Positions 37,846 to 45,997 of a DNA stretch of 64,000 nucleotides are shown in pieces. The DNA comes from Candidatus Wallbacteria bacterium (GTDB taxonomy: Bacteria > Muiribacteriota > UBA6191 > JACPRK01): contig JACPRK010000127.1 of the NCBI GenBank assembly GCA_016190005.1, positions 1 through 64,000 of the forward strand, read 5' to 3'. The notes below the pieces were generated by a model. The model ran no database searches and was not told the origin of the DNA. It worked only from the letters and a program-made list of their open reading frames with translations. Numbering within the stretch: the stretch's first letter is position 1; each line of letters opens with the position of its first letter. Position numbers and translations under genes: made by a program.

Positions 37846-38337
37846 TCACTTGTATTTGGCGGCCAATTCCGCGTGCAGGGCGTCCAGCACGACGAAGCTG
37901 CGCTCGAGCACCTCGTGATCGTCCTTGCTGATCCGGGCCAGTCCCCGGATCACGGCGGTGAGGCCCGCGGCCTCGGCGGTGGCCTTCGGCTGCCAGGTGT
38001 TGATCTCGATATCGTGCATGATGCGGCCCAACTCGAGCAGGGCCGGCTCATCGAGCTTGTGGGCCGCCAGGGCGCACTCGAAGCCGGAGAGGTTCCCGCC
38101 GCGGGTCAGCTTGGCGAACGGGACTTCGAAGGTGATGCCTTCGGCGATCTTCTGTCCGCGCGGGAAGAACTCGAACCGGGCGCCCGGGCTGACGCGCCGC
38201 GTCAAGAGCCAGGCGGTGGCGCACTTGTCGGGCTCCATCCCGCCCGCCCAGGTCGTGTAGAGTGCGGGCTCCGCGGCGCCGAGCAGTGAAGGCTGGGCGA
38301 TGAGACAAAGGGCGATCACTGCGGTTCTCGGGTTCAT
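37846..38337 (-). CDS. exported ChrB-C-like (chromate resistance) protein
   Basis: 163 residues. A signal peptide (TAVIALCLIAQPSLLGAA) precedes a domain like the C-terminal domain of ChrB, the chromate-resistance exported protein family: CATAWLLTRRVSPGARFEFF, then GNLSGFECALAAHKL, IMHDIEIN and DDHEVL ... LDALHAELA. In cytoplasmic ChrB this domain follows an N-terminal regulator half, which is absent here. Its ATG overlaps the ATPase stop codon (ATGA), so it is translationally coupled to an ABC importer. That suggests a periplasmic role in handling the transported metal or oxyanion; the function is inferred. Confidence 0.75.
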   Translation of the reverse strand: MNPRTAVIALCLIAQPSLLGAAEPALYTTWAGGMEPDKCATAWLLTRRVSPGARFEFFPRGQKIAEGITFEVPFAKLTRGGNLSGFECALAAHKLDEPALLELGRIMHDIEINTWQPKATAEAAGLTAVIRGLARISKDDHEVLERSFVVLDALHAELAAKYK

Positions 38338-39002
38338 GCCGGTTCTTCCTCCTCGGAGAGCACGCCTTCGGACAGCCGGACTCGGCGCGAGCCGGGCAGA
38401 CCCAGGCCATCTCCATCTTGATGGGTCACGAGGATCACGGCGACCCCTCGTTCGGTGCGCTCGCGCGCGACCAGCTCGACCAGCCTGCCGGCGAGTACGC
38501 GTTCGACGTTGGCGAAGGGCTCGTCCAGCATCAGCAGTGGCATCCGCGCCGCAAGCGCCCGCGCGACCGCCAGCCGCTGGCGCTGCCCGCCGGAGAGCTC
38601 GTGCGGGTAGGCACCTCCGCGGTCCGCCAGGCCGACGGCTTCCAGGCCAGCGCGCGCCCGCTCGAGCCGCTCGGTGCGCGTCCCGCCGTTCATCACGAAG
38701 GTCAGGTGGGCGAGCGCCGTCATGTGGGGCCAGAGCGCAAGCCCCTGAAAGACCATCGAAACTCCGCGAAGGTGCGGCGGCGTGCAGGCGCCCGGGCCGC
38801 TGGCGAGCTTCCCATGCAGCCAGACCTCGCCCTCGTCGGGCCGCGCCAGCCCGGCCGCAACGCGCAACAGCGTGGTCTTCCCTCCGCCCGAAGGACCGGT
38901 CAGGGTGAGCGCCTCTCCGACAGCCACTCGCAGATTCACGGCCCTGAGCACGGGTAGCCCCGCGTGGGCGACGGAGAGCCGCCTCAGCTCGAGCACGTTC
39001 AC
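38334..39002 (-). CDS. ABC transporter ATP-binding protein
   Basis: 222 residues, a short but complete ABC ATPase: Walker A GPSGGGKTT, Q-loop MVFQGLALWP, signature LSGGQRQR, Walker B PLLMLDEPFANV, and H-loop VTHQDG. It would energise the adjacent fused permease for ferric iron or oxyanion uptake. The GTG start overlaps the permease stop (GTGA), and its own stop overlaps the ChrB-like ATG (ATGA). There is no C-terminal TOBE domain, which longer FbpC/PotA-type ATPases usually carry. Confidence 0.88.
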   Translation of the reverse strand: MNVLELRRLSVAHAGLPVLRAVNLRVAVGEALTLTGPSGGGKTTLLRVAAGLARPDEGEVWLHGKLASGPGACTPPHLRGVSMVFQGLALWPHMTALAHLTFVMNGGTRTERLERARAGLEAVGLADRGGAYPHELSGGQRQRLAVARALAARMPLLMLDEPFANVERVLAGRLVELVARERTERGVAVILVTHQDGDGLGLPGSRRVRLSEGVLSEEEEPA

Positions 39003-40633
39003 GGCGCCGCTCCTTGCCGCGACATGTGCCGGACCGCCAGCGATGAGATCGCCACCAGACCGAGAGCACCTGCCCCCACGGCGAGCACCATGAGGGCGCA
39101 GCAAGCCGCCAGCGTCTCGTCCATGCCGTAGTGGAGGAAGTTGAAGATCCGCACCATCACCGGCGCCTGGCCCGGTGGAGTCAAAAGTACCGCCAGGTCC
39201 ACTTCGCCGAGCGAGAGCAGCGCCCCGAGTACGGCGACCGCCCCCATCGCCGGAAGCAGCAGCGGCAGCAGGATGCCGTAGAGGCTCTGGGCGGGCGAGA
39301 CCCCGCACGCCCACGCGGCTTCCTCGAGCTCGGGATCGAGCCGCTCGAAGACGGTCTCCAGCACCTTGACCCCGACGGGTAGGACGCGCGCCGCCAGGCC
39401 GACCGCCAGCCCGAGCGCCGTGCCGTAGAGCGGCTCTGCCCAGCTCCAGCCGCTCCATTGCTCCACGAGCGCGATCCCCAGCACGCTCGGCGGCACGAAG
39501 AAGCTCAGGTACGCGAGCCGCCCGCAGAGCTCTCCGAGAAGCCCACGCCCGTGCCGCAGTCGCGCCGCCACCACGGCCAGGGCGCTGACCGTCACCAGGA
39601 GGGCCGTCAGGAGGGCAGTCCACCCCGAGAAGACCATGTCCTCCCCGGCGGCGCCGAGCGCGTCGGTGTAGCGGGCGGGGCCGCCCGCCTTCCAAACGAA
39701 GGCGGCCAGGGGAAGGCCCGGGTTCCAGGCGACCACCAGAGCGAGTACCGCCAGTGCCAGGGCGTCGACCCACCCGGACGTACGGGGCTCGACGCGCCGC
39801 CCGAGCGCTGAGCCGAGCCTCAGCCCGGAGGGTGCTCCGCGAGGCCTGGCCAGCCGGGCCAGCCCCCACGCTGCGGCCAGCAAACCCGCCAGCGGAACCG
39901 ACGCGGCCGCCGCCGCGCCGACGTCGTGATAGGCCGAGAAGCGCGTGAAGATCTCGACCGGGTAGACGTGCACGCACGCCAGGTCCGCTACCGAGTAGTT
40001 CACCGCTGCGAGCACGAAGGCGAGCGCCCAGGCGGACGCGAGCCCGGGCGCCGCGAGCGGCAGCGTCACCGAGCCGAGCGCACCCCAAGGGCCGCGCGCC
40101 ATGAGTGCGGCCTCTTCAGCGTCGTAGCCGGCCGCCGAGAAGGTCGCCACGGCCACCAGCGCGACCACCGGCGCCAGCCAGCTCGCCAGGACACTCGCCG
40201 CGCCCCACGTCCCCTCGACCGCGAGCGCCCCCGCGAGAGGCGCCCCAGGCGCCGACACCACCTGCCAGGCGACGCCGACGAGATACGGCGGAAGCGCCGC
40301 GCCGGCCGCCAGTCCCGCAAGCCAAACCCTCGGCCAGGGAACACGCGCGCGCGCCAGAAGCCCGCCGGCCAGCCCGCCCGCCGCGAGCGCCATCAAGCTC
40401 GCCGGTAACGCCACGGCGACCGTGTTCTTCAGCACCATCAGCGGCCGTCCCTCCCCGAACACGCGCCCGAACGCGCCGAGACCGGGCCCATCGGTCCCGC
40501 CAGCAGCCTGTCCAAGGAAACCGACCAGGGGCCAGGCGATCCAGGCGGCCAGCAGCGCGAGAACTACGAGCCTCCCCCAGGCCCGCCGGAGGACCCTCGC
40601 AAGCAATCGGAGTCGATCGAGCGCGTCAGTCAT
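38999..40633 (-). CDS. fused two-domain ABC permease (ferric/oxyanion type)
   Basis: 544 residues with about 12 transmembrane helices in two homologous halves, as in FbpB/AfuB/HitB permeases where both inner-membrane domains are on one chain. EAA-loop-like segments are visible in each half: EEAALMARGPWGALGSVTLP near residue 180 and EEAAWACGVSPAQSLYGILL near residue 445. Its start ATG overlaps the last codons of the binding-protein gene (8 bp), and its stop overlaps the ATPase start, so the operon is tightly coupled. Substrate cannot be told from the permease alone. Confidence 0.85.
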   Translation of the reverse strand: MTDALDRLRLLARVLRRAWGRLVVLALLAAWIAWPLVGFLGQAAGGTDGPGLGAFGRVFGEGRPLMVLKNTVAVALPASLMALAAGGLAGGLLARARVPWPRVWLAGLAAGAALPPYLVGVAWQVVSAPGAPLAGALAVEGTWGAASVLASWLAPVVALVAVATFSAAGYDAEEAALMARGPWGALGSVTLPLAAPGLASAWALAFVLAAVNYSVADLACVHVYPVEIFTRFSAYHDVGAAAAASVPLAGLLAAAWGLARLARPRGAPSGLRLGSALGRRVEPRTSGWVDALALAVLALVVAWNPGLPLAAFVWKAGGPARYTDALGAAGEDMVFSGWTALLTALLVTVSALAVVAARLRHGRGLLGELCGRLAYLSFFVPPSVLGIALVEQWSGWSWAEPLYGTALGLAVGLAARVLPVGVKVLETVFERLDPELEEAAWACGVSPAQSLYGILLPLLLPAMGAVAVLGALLSLGEVDLAVLLTPPGQAPVMVRIFNFLHYGMDETLAACCALMVLAVGAGALGLVAISSLAVRHMSRQGAAP

Positions 40634-41642
40634 TCAGCAGAACTTCTTGCACCGCGCGCGTGGCCTCGGGCATCGCTGCCTCGACGGCCTCGAACCGGAC
40701 CCGCATCGTCTCGAGGGTTCGCACGTCGCCCATCCCCTCGGGGCCGGCCAGCCCGGGGCGCAGCGGAATCTGCTGCGAGGGTCCGCGCGCCAGGGCCTCC
40801 TCCACCTCTGGGCTCAGCAGGTACTCCGCCAGACGCCGGGCCTCCTGCGGGTGCGGAGCGCCCTTGACGATCGACACCGTGTTCGGGAGCAGCAACGCTC
40901 CGCCCGTGCCCTGATCGGGAAAGATCATCCGCACCGGCTTCCCGGCCCGCACTGCCGAGAGCGCGTCGTCGGTGTCTGTGAGCCCGACCAGCGCTTCGCC
41001 ACGCACGACTTGGTCGCGCACGCCCGAGTTGCCGTCGGCCAGCCGGATGGCGTTGGCGCGCAGCGCCTCGAGGAAGGTCCGGCCCTTGGCGGCGCCCTGC
41101 ACGGCAAAGAGCGCGGCGACATGAGTGGCCGTGGTGCCGAAGAGCGGCTTGGCCATCGCCGCCTTGCCCTTCCATCGGGGGTGCGCCAGCTCCGAGACCG
41201 CCTTCGGCATCTCGGCCTCCGTCACGCGCGAGCTGTCCACGAGCAGCACGCGTGCCCGGCCGCCGAAGCCGTACCACCTGCTCGCCGGGTCCCGGTAGGC
41301 ATCGGGAATGCCGGCGGCCCGCGTCGTCTCGAAGGTCTCGAACACGCCGCGACGTGCCAGCATCACGGTGTGCATCGGCTCATTGTTCCAGTAGACGTCT
41401 GCGCGCGGCCGCTTCATCTCGGCCAGCAGGCGGTTGGCGAGCCCCACGGTCTTGTTCGCTTCCAGGTCGTAGAGTGCCTTGACGCGGATGCCCGTCGCCT
41501 TCTCGAAGCCTCGGAGCACGGGCTCGGAAAAGGGCTGATCGAGCGAGGTGTAGACCACCACGCTCGGACGCGCAAGCGCCTGGGGGCAGAGCGCCAGCGC
41601 TAGCGCAAACACGGCACCCCGAATGACTATCGCCTCAGACAT
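40626..41642 (-). CDS. periplasmic ferric-iron-type solute-binding protein
   Basis: 338 residues. The signal peptide ends near CPQALA, followed by SVVVYTSLDQPFSEPVLRGF, the typical start of FutA/AfuA-like Fe(III) binding proteins. Also typical are ADVYWNNEPMHTVML and the GLTDTDDALSA and LLLPNTVSIVKGAPHPQEA segments. AAGGAG sits 8 bases before the ATG. It is the first gene of a binding protein - permease - ATPase - ChrB-like operon. Ligand assignment to iron is by family; the terminal ChrB-like gene leaves chromate, molybdate or sulfate open. The 101-bp duplicated block at 41659-41759 occupies its upstream region. Confidence 0.82.
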   Translation of the reverse strand: MSEAIVIRGAVFALALALCPQALARPSVVVYTSLDQPFSEPVLRGFEKATGIRVKALYDLEANKTVGLANRLLAEMKRPRADVYWNNEPMHTVMLARRGVFETFETTRAAGIPDAYRDPASRWYGFGGRARVLLVDSSRVTEAEMPKAVSELAHPRWKGKAAMAKPLFGTTATHVAALFAVQGAAKGRTFLEALRANAIRLADGNSGVRDQVVRGEALVGLTDTDDALSAVRAGKPVRMIFPDQGTGGALLLPNTVSIVKGAPHPQEARRLAEYLLSPEVEEALARGPSQQIPLRPGLAGPEGMGDVRTLETMRVRFEAVEAAMPEATRAVQEVLLND

Positions 41643-41658
41643 GATCACGACTCCTTGT

Positions 41659-41759
41659 GGACGCACGGCCCGGGGCCGCGGCGCGGGCGACTCTAGCACG
41701 GCGATTGCTGTGCTATCCCAGTCCGTGACCGAGGACACGAGAGGCGCCGGAGCCGAGCG
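41659..41759 (+). repeat. 101-bp direct repeat, copy 1
   Basis: Matches 43052-43152 at about 90 of 101 positions by eye, without gaps. The copy at 43052 spans the promoter region and first codons of the APC permease gene; this copy lies in the divergent upstream region of the ABC binding-protein gene. Confidence 0.85.
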
Positions 41760-41838
41760 TCGCCGCGGTGGCCGAGGACGGCGGCGAGTGCAGCGTCGAG
41801 GGGTTCGGGAACTTGGCGCTCCCCACTCGCGATCGTAG
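41725..41838 (+). pseudogene. truncated copy of the APC permease 5' end
   Basis: From GTG at 41725 the reading MTEDTRGAGAER parallels MTEDTSCAGAER at the start of the APC permease (43118). After 12 codons the similarity ends, and an unrelated Arg-rich frame runs to a stop at 41838. It is best read as a duplication remnant carrying only the 5' end. Confidence 0.5.
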
Positions 41839-42042
41839 CCCGCCGGCAAGCGGGGATGCGGCGCCCATCGTCGCATGCGGACTCCTGATTTCGGCCTCGC
41901 ACGAACGGGTTTGCCGGGCCTCGTTCTGGATCCGTGATCCGCGTCCCCCAATGCGGGCTCCGGCCCCGATCGCTGGACCTTGTCGTCATCCCTCTGTCAT
42001 CATGCGGATGCAGCCTTCAACGCTGCGACTGGAGAGGCCGTC

Positions 42043-42459
42043 ATGAATTGCCAATGGGTCCTCCTCGCGCTCGCTGTCTGCTTCCTGGCGAGCCCGGCGT
42101 ACGCCGAGTGGTCCCTGGCCGACATCCTGTTGCTGGAGCCGGCCGCGGACAGCCGGCCCACGACCGGTGAGCTGCCGCTCTACCGGCCGATTCCTGAGAC
42201 CGACGCGCGCCACGCCGCGGTCATGCGCCTCCTGGACAACGAGGCCGCGCGATTCGCCCGCCGGCTGGTGTCGATTGCCTGGGCTTACGCGCCTGACCAC
42301 CATCCGATGCAGGGCGTGCTGCTCGCCATCGGGGTGGCCCCGTCGCTCTGGCGGCTGGTCGCCCGGGCGCGGGACCATCGCCCCTTCGAATCGCTGGACG
42401 ACTTCGCGCGCCGCACGGGCTTGAAAGAGGTGCGCGCGCGCCTGAAGCCGGCACGCTAA
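42043..42459 (+). CDS. exported protein with helix-hairpin-helix-like C-terminus
   Basis: 138 residues. The signal peptide is clear (WVLLALAVCFLASPAYAEW). The C-terminal segment RARDHRPFESLDDFARRTGL resembles the second half of ComEA-type helix-hairpin-helix DNA-binding domains (R-x-x-x-x-P-F-x-S-L-x-D-L). Residues 50-100 are helical (RHAAVMRLLDNEAARFARRL). GGAGAGG precedes the ATG by 6 bases. A periplasmic DNA-binding role is possible but weakly supported, since the first HhH half is not obvious. It lies between the two copies of the 101-bp repeat and 56 bp before a frameshifted gene on the same strand. Confidence 0.6.
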   Translation: MNCQWVLLALAVCFLASPAYAEWSLADILLLEPAADSRPTTGELPLYRPIPETDARHAAVMRLLDNEAARFARRLVSIAWAYAPDHHPMQGVLLAIGVAPSLWRLVARARDHRPFESLDDFARRTGLKEVRARLKPAR

Positions 42460-42515
42460 GACTGCGTGAAGTGCCGGCCTCTGCCGATGTGTCACGCAGG
42501 ACACAGGAGGCCTCG

Positions 42516-43051
42516 ATGGGCAGGGTCATCCACCTGCGCCGGGCTGGCTGGGTCACTCCTCTGTGGTGGGCGCTCTGGCGCTTCATGAGGCCATCTCCCG
42601 GATGGAGCGCTCGCTCCAGAGCGGCCCCGCCGCCGGCGCGCAAGGCGGCTCGCCTGCAACCGCTGCCGGCGACCGGACCCGTGCCGCCCGACCTGGCGTC
42701 GGAGATGCTCGTGAGTCAACGTCGAGGCGTCGAGGAGCTGCGCCGGCTCAACCAGCTCCTGTTGCGCGCCAACGATCGGCTTGCCCTGGGGCCGAAGCCT
42801 TCGCGCCAGGCCTCCCGGTCCGTGGTGCGCTCGTTGTTCGAGAAGAAGGACCGGGCACCCTCAGCCCGTGGAGGCGCTGCGCGGCATGCTCAATGCACTG
42901 CTCGGCTTCCGGGCCGAGCAACGCATCGTCGAGCTGGCGGGGGCCGTCTCGGCAGCTTCGGGGGGCCCTGGCTGCCTTCAAGGACGTGCTGGTCTCGGAC
43001 TCGACCGTCACCCGGCTACACCACTTCCTCGTGAAGAACTGGCCCGCCTCT
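42516..43051 (+). pseudogene. frameshifted gene of unknown function
   Basis: AGGAGG five bases before ATG 42516 marks a real start. Frame 1 reads MGRVIHLRRAGWVTPLWWAL ... ELRRLNQLLLRANDRLAL ... VVRSLFEKKDR. Near 42855 the plausible coding shifts +1 (VEALRGMLNALLGFRAEQRI ... VELAGAVSAAS). At the run of six Gs at 42960-42965 it shifts +1 again (ALAAFKDVLVSDSTVTRLHH). The pieces read as one continuous helical protein of ~175 residues, family not recognised. The third frame has no stop before the APC gene. Two homopolymer-associated +1 shifts could be real decay or base-calling errors. Confidence 0.55.
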
Positions 43052-43103
43052 GGACGGACGGCCCGGGGCCGCGGCGCGGGCGACTCTCGCACGGCGGCTC
43101 CTG

Positions 43104-43109
43104 TACAAT
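43104..43109 (+). promoter_or_regulatory. candidate -10 element for APC permease gene
   Basis: TACAAT, one mismatch from consensus, ends 8 bp before the GTG start codon. That spacing would place transcription start at or next to the start codon and imply a leaderless mRNA. No good -35 is seen at 16-18 bp upstream. Confidence 0.35.
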
Positions 43110-43117
43110 CCCAGTCC

Positions 43118-44461
43118 GTGACCGAGGACACAAGCTGTGCCGGAGCCGAGCGGCAGACCCACGGGCTCCAGCGACGTCTGGGGCTTTTCGACCTGATCTG
43201 CCTGGGACTCAATTCCGTCATCGGGTCCGGAATCTTCCTCTCGCCGGGACTCATCGCAGGCAAGCTCGGTTCGCTGGCGGCGGCCGCGTTCGCCGCGGGA
43301 GGGGTGCTCTGCCTGGCCATCGCCTACTGCTTCGCGGAGATGGCCTCGATGTTCCCGAGCAACGGCGGCGCTTGCGCGTACGCCCGGGAGGCCTTCGGGC
43401 CCTTCACGGGGTTCCTGGTTGGCTGGGTGATGTGGCTGTCTTGCCTGGTGGGCGGGGCCGCGGTGGCGGTCTCCTTCGGCGAGATGCTGGCCCGGCGGCT
43501 GTCCGGCCTGGCGGCGGCGGTGGGGCTGCCGCTCGACGCGACGCCCGCGATGGCCACCACGCTGGCGTGCGCGGTCATCGTGATTCTGGCGATGGTCAAC
43601 CTGCGCGGGGCGCGTCACGGCGCGGCCAGCAACAACGGGCTGGCGCTGCTCAAGCTGGCGCCGCTTTCGTTCTTCGCGCTCTGGGCGCTGCCGGAGATCG
43701 ACGAGAAGGCGATTCCCATCCTGGGTACGCCGGGCCAGGACCTCCTCGGGGGCTTGCTGCTGGTGCTCTACACATTCTCGGGGTTCGAGGAGATCCCGGT
43801 GCCGGCCGGGGAGACACGTGACGCGGAGCAAAACGTGCCGCAGGCGCTGGGAGCGGTGCTCGTGTTGGCGACGGGCTTCTACGTGGTGATCCAGGCGGCC
43901 GTGGTCTCGCTGGGGGGCGCGGGCTCGGCGACGCCACTGGAGGATGCCGCGAGCGGCAGCCGACTGTTGTCTCTGGTGGTCGCCGCGTCGTCCCTGGCGG
44001 CGCTGGCCAGCGTCAATGCCAGCATCGCCTTCACGGGACCACGCTCGCTCTGGGTCCTGGCGGCGGATGGGTGGATGCCGGCGGCGCTGGCCCGGCTCAC
44101 CCCTGGCACGGGAACGCCGCGCGCGGCCGTGTTCGTTACCAGCGGCCTGACGCTGGCGCTCTGTGCGAGCGGAACCTTCGAAACGCTGGCGGTGCTCTCG
44201 GTGCTCGCCAGCTTGCTCCAGTACCTGCCGACCATTTTGGGCGTACTGGTCCTGCGACGCACGCAGCCCAACTTGCCGCGGCCGGTGCGTATCCCCTACG
44301 GGAATCTGATCCCGGTGACTGCGCTCGCAGTCTGTCTGCTGCTGCTTTCGACGAGTCACCGGAGTTACCTGGTGGGCGCTGCGGTTGCGCTGGCGATTGG
44401 CGCCGCAGTCGGCGCGCCGAGGCTGCTGGCAAGCCGCAAGCGGTCCGAGACTTCAGCCTGA
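43118..44461 (+). CDS. APC-family amino-acid permease
   Basis: 447 residues with about 12 transmembrane helices. The first helix has the family hallmark SVIGSGIFLSPG, the substrate-binding break in APC transporters such as YjeH/LAT types. FAEMASMFPSNGGACAYARE follows in helix 3, and FSGFEEIPVPAGETRDAEQNVP occurs near the middle. It moves amino acids or amines across the inner membrane by antiport or symport; substrate not predictable. The GTG at 43118 is preferred because the N-terminus before helix 1 is then a normal ~25 residues. No ribosome-binding site is visible and a -10 lies 8 bp upstream. The stop overlaps the convergent HEAT-repeat gene by 9 bp. Confidence 0.88.
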   Translation: MTEDTSCAGAERQTHGLQRRLGLFDLICLGLNSVIGSGIFLSPGLIAGKLGSLAAAAFAAGGVLCLAIAYCFAEMASMFPSNGGACAYAREAFGPFTGFLVGWVMWLSCLVGGAAVAVSFGEMLARRLSGLAAAVGLPLDATPAMATTLACAVIVILAMVNLRGARHGAASNNGLALLKLAPLSFFALWALPEIDEKAIPILGTPGQDLLGGLLLVLYTFSGFEEIPVPAGETRDAEQNVPQALGAVLVLATGFYVVIQAAVVSLGGAGSATPLEDAASGSRLLSLVVAASSLAALASVNASIAFTGPRSLWVLAADGWMPAALARLTPGTGTPRAAVFVTSGLTLALCASGTFETLAVLSVLASLLQYLPTILGVLVLRRTQPNLPRPVRIPYGNLIPVTALAVCLLLLSTSHRSYLVGAAVALAIGAAVGAPRLLASRKRSETSA

Positions 44462-45991
44462 CGCCCCGGCGATCTGCGCGGCAGCGGCACGGAGCCGGGC
44501 AGGGTCGGCGCAGGCTTCCAGGAGCGCGCGCACGTCCCGACGCAGCGGCCCTTCGTCGAGCCGCTTCTCCAGCAGCTCGATGGTAAGCCCCGAGCGGCGG
44601 CGCTCACGGGCGGCGGCCGCGCTCAAGAGCGCCGGCGCCAGCGCCGCGTCTCCCGAAGCGACGGCAACCAGACGGGCGGAGCGGACGACGGCACGCCTGA
44701 CGGGCACGGAGCTCGGCAAGGCACCGGCTGCCAGGAGCCGGCAAGCTTCGGCCACGGACTCCTGCGCAAACCGGACGACATCCGGGGCATTGCGGCGGCT
44801 TCGCAGCTTGGCCAGCAGCCGCCAGACGTCTGCGGGCGCACCGGGACGACGTGCGGCCTCGAGCAAGGGCGCCAGCGTTACGGCGCCCGCGCCTGCCGGG
44901 CCGGCGTCCGCGGGGCCGAGCGCCTCGGCCAGGGCATCCCGAGCTTCGGCGGAGCGGACCTCACGTACGGCCTGGCCCAGCCTGGAGCGGTAGGTCGGGT
45001 CCTCGACCGCCAGCACGCGCGCCAGCATCCCGGGCCCGCGGCGTCCCAAGCCGGCCAGCTGCGTGGCCAGCGTCTGCCTCTCGACTCGGTCGAGCCGTCC
45101 CATTGCCCAGAGCACCTCGGACTCGGTGCGGTCCTCGAGCCGGGCAATGGTCCGCTGCAGCACGCCCAGGATCGGGGCATTGTCGGGCCGATCGACCGCC
45201 GCATGGAGAGCCGGCAGCGCGCCAGGCGCCCATGCGCGCTCGAGCCCGAGGGCGGCCTGCCGGCGCACGATCTGAGACTCATCGCCCAACCGCTCGGCCA
45301 GGGCCGGGACCAACGCCCGGTGACCGATCTTTCCGAGCGCCCAGCAGGCGGCCGCGCGATCGCTGGCGGACGGAGCCGTCACCATCCGTCGCAGGGTGCC
45401 GAGCCCCGCGACGACCTCCTCACGGGTGCTCGCCACCCTGGCCAGGGACGCCGCGGCGCTGGCGCGAACGCGCGGGTGGGAGTCCGAAAGAAGCGCGCCG
45501 AGCGGCACGGAGCCCCGGTCTCCGCCGAGCCTGCCGAGTCCTTCGGCCGCGTTGGCGCGAACGCGCATATCCGTAGAGGTTGCGCAGAGTATGAGGGCCG
45601 CCTCTGCGCCGGCGCTCGAAGGCAAGTGTGAAATGAGACTCGCTAGTACCATCGAGTCCTTTTCGCCTGAGATCGCCGCGGCCAGGGCCGCCCCGGCTTC
45701 CTCGCCGCCAGCGCGTCCGAGCTCGGCGGCAGCCTGACGACGGTGATCGGGGTCAGGCGAGGCGAGCAGCGCCTCGAGGGCCACCACACGACGGCGCTCC
45801 GAAAAGGCGCGCAGCCGCGACAGGGCGCTGGCGCGGTCCGCATCGGCGCCGGCTAGCAGGTTTGTCTCGAGCGCCGCCACGTAGCGGGCGTCGATGCGAA
45901 GGCTGGCTGCCAGGTAGCCCGCGGCAAGCACCAGCAGCACCGTGAAGGTCACCTTTGGAACCAGGAGAACAGGCAGGGCGATCATCGCCAC
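44453..45991 (-). CDS. HEAT-repeat protein (C-terminal part of an interrupted transporter)
   Basis: 512 residues. A hydrophobic N-terminus (VLLVPKVTFTVLLVLAAGYLA) precedes about 10 HEAT-like helical repeats, e.g. VRANAAEGLGRLGGDRGSV and VRASAAASLARVASTREEV. HEAT arrays make curved protein-binding solenoids. The first codons continue in the same frame as the upstream membrane protein after a single TAG at 45998-46000, and no ribosome-binding site is visible at its GTG. It is therefore most likely the C-terminal half of a transporter-HEAT fusion that is now split, not an independent gene. Confidence 0.75.
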   Translation of the reverse strand: MAMIALPVLLVPKVTFTVLLVLAAGYLAASLRIDARYVAALETNLLAGADADRASALSRLRAFSERRRVVALEALLASPDPDHRRQAAAELGRAGGEEAGAALAAAISGEKDSMVLASLISHLPSSAGAEAALILCATSTDMRVRANAAEGLGRLGGDRGSVPLGALLSDSHPRVRASAAASLARVASTREEVVAGLGTLRRMVTAPSASDRAAACWALGKIGHRALVPALAERLGDESQIVRRQAALGLERAWAPGALPALHAAVDRPDNAPILGVLQRTIARLEDRTESEVLWAMGRLDRVERQTLATQLAGLGRRGPGMLARVLAVEDPTYRSRLGQAVREVRSAEARDALAEALGPADAGPAGAGAVTLAPLLEAARRPGAPADVWRLLAKLRSRRNAPDVVRFAQESVAEACRLLAAGALPSSVPVRRAVVRSARLVAVASGDAALAPALLSAAAARERRRSGLTIELLEKRLDEGPLRRDVRALLEACADPARLRAAAAQIAGASG

Positions 45992-45997
45992 CGAGAC

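Noticed and set aside
38338-39069. Upstream extension of the ChrB-like frame
   Set aside because: It is the shifted-frame shadow of the ABC ATPase. The real start overlaps the ATPase stop.
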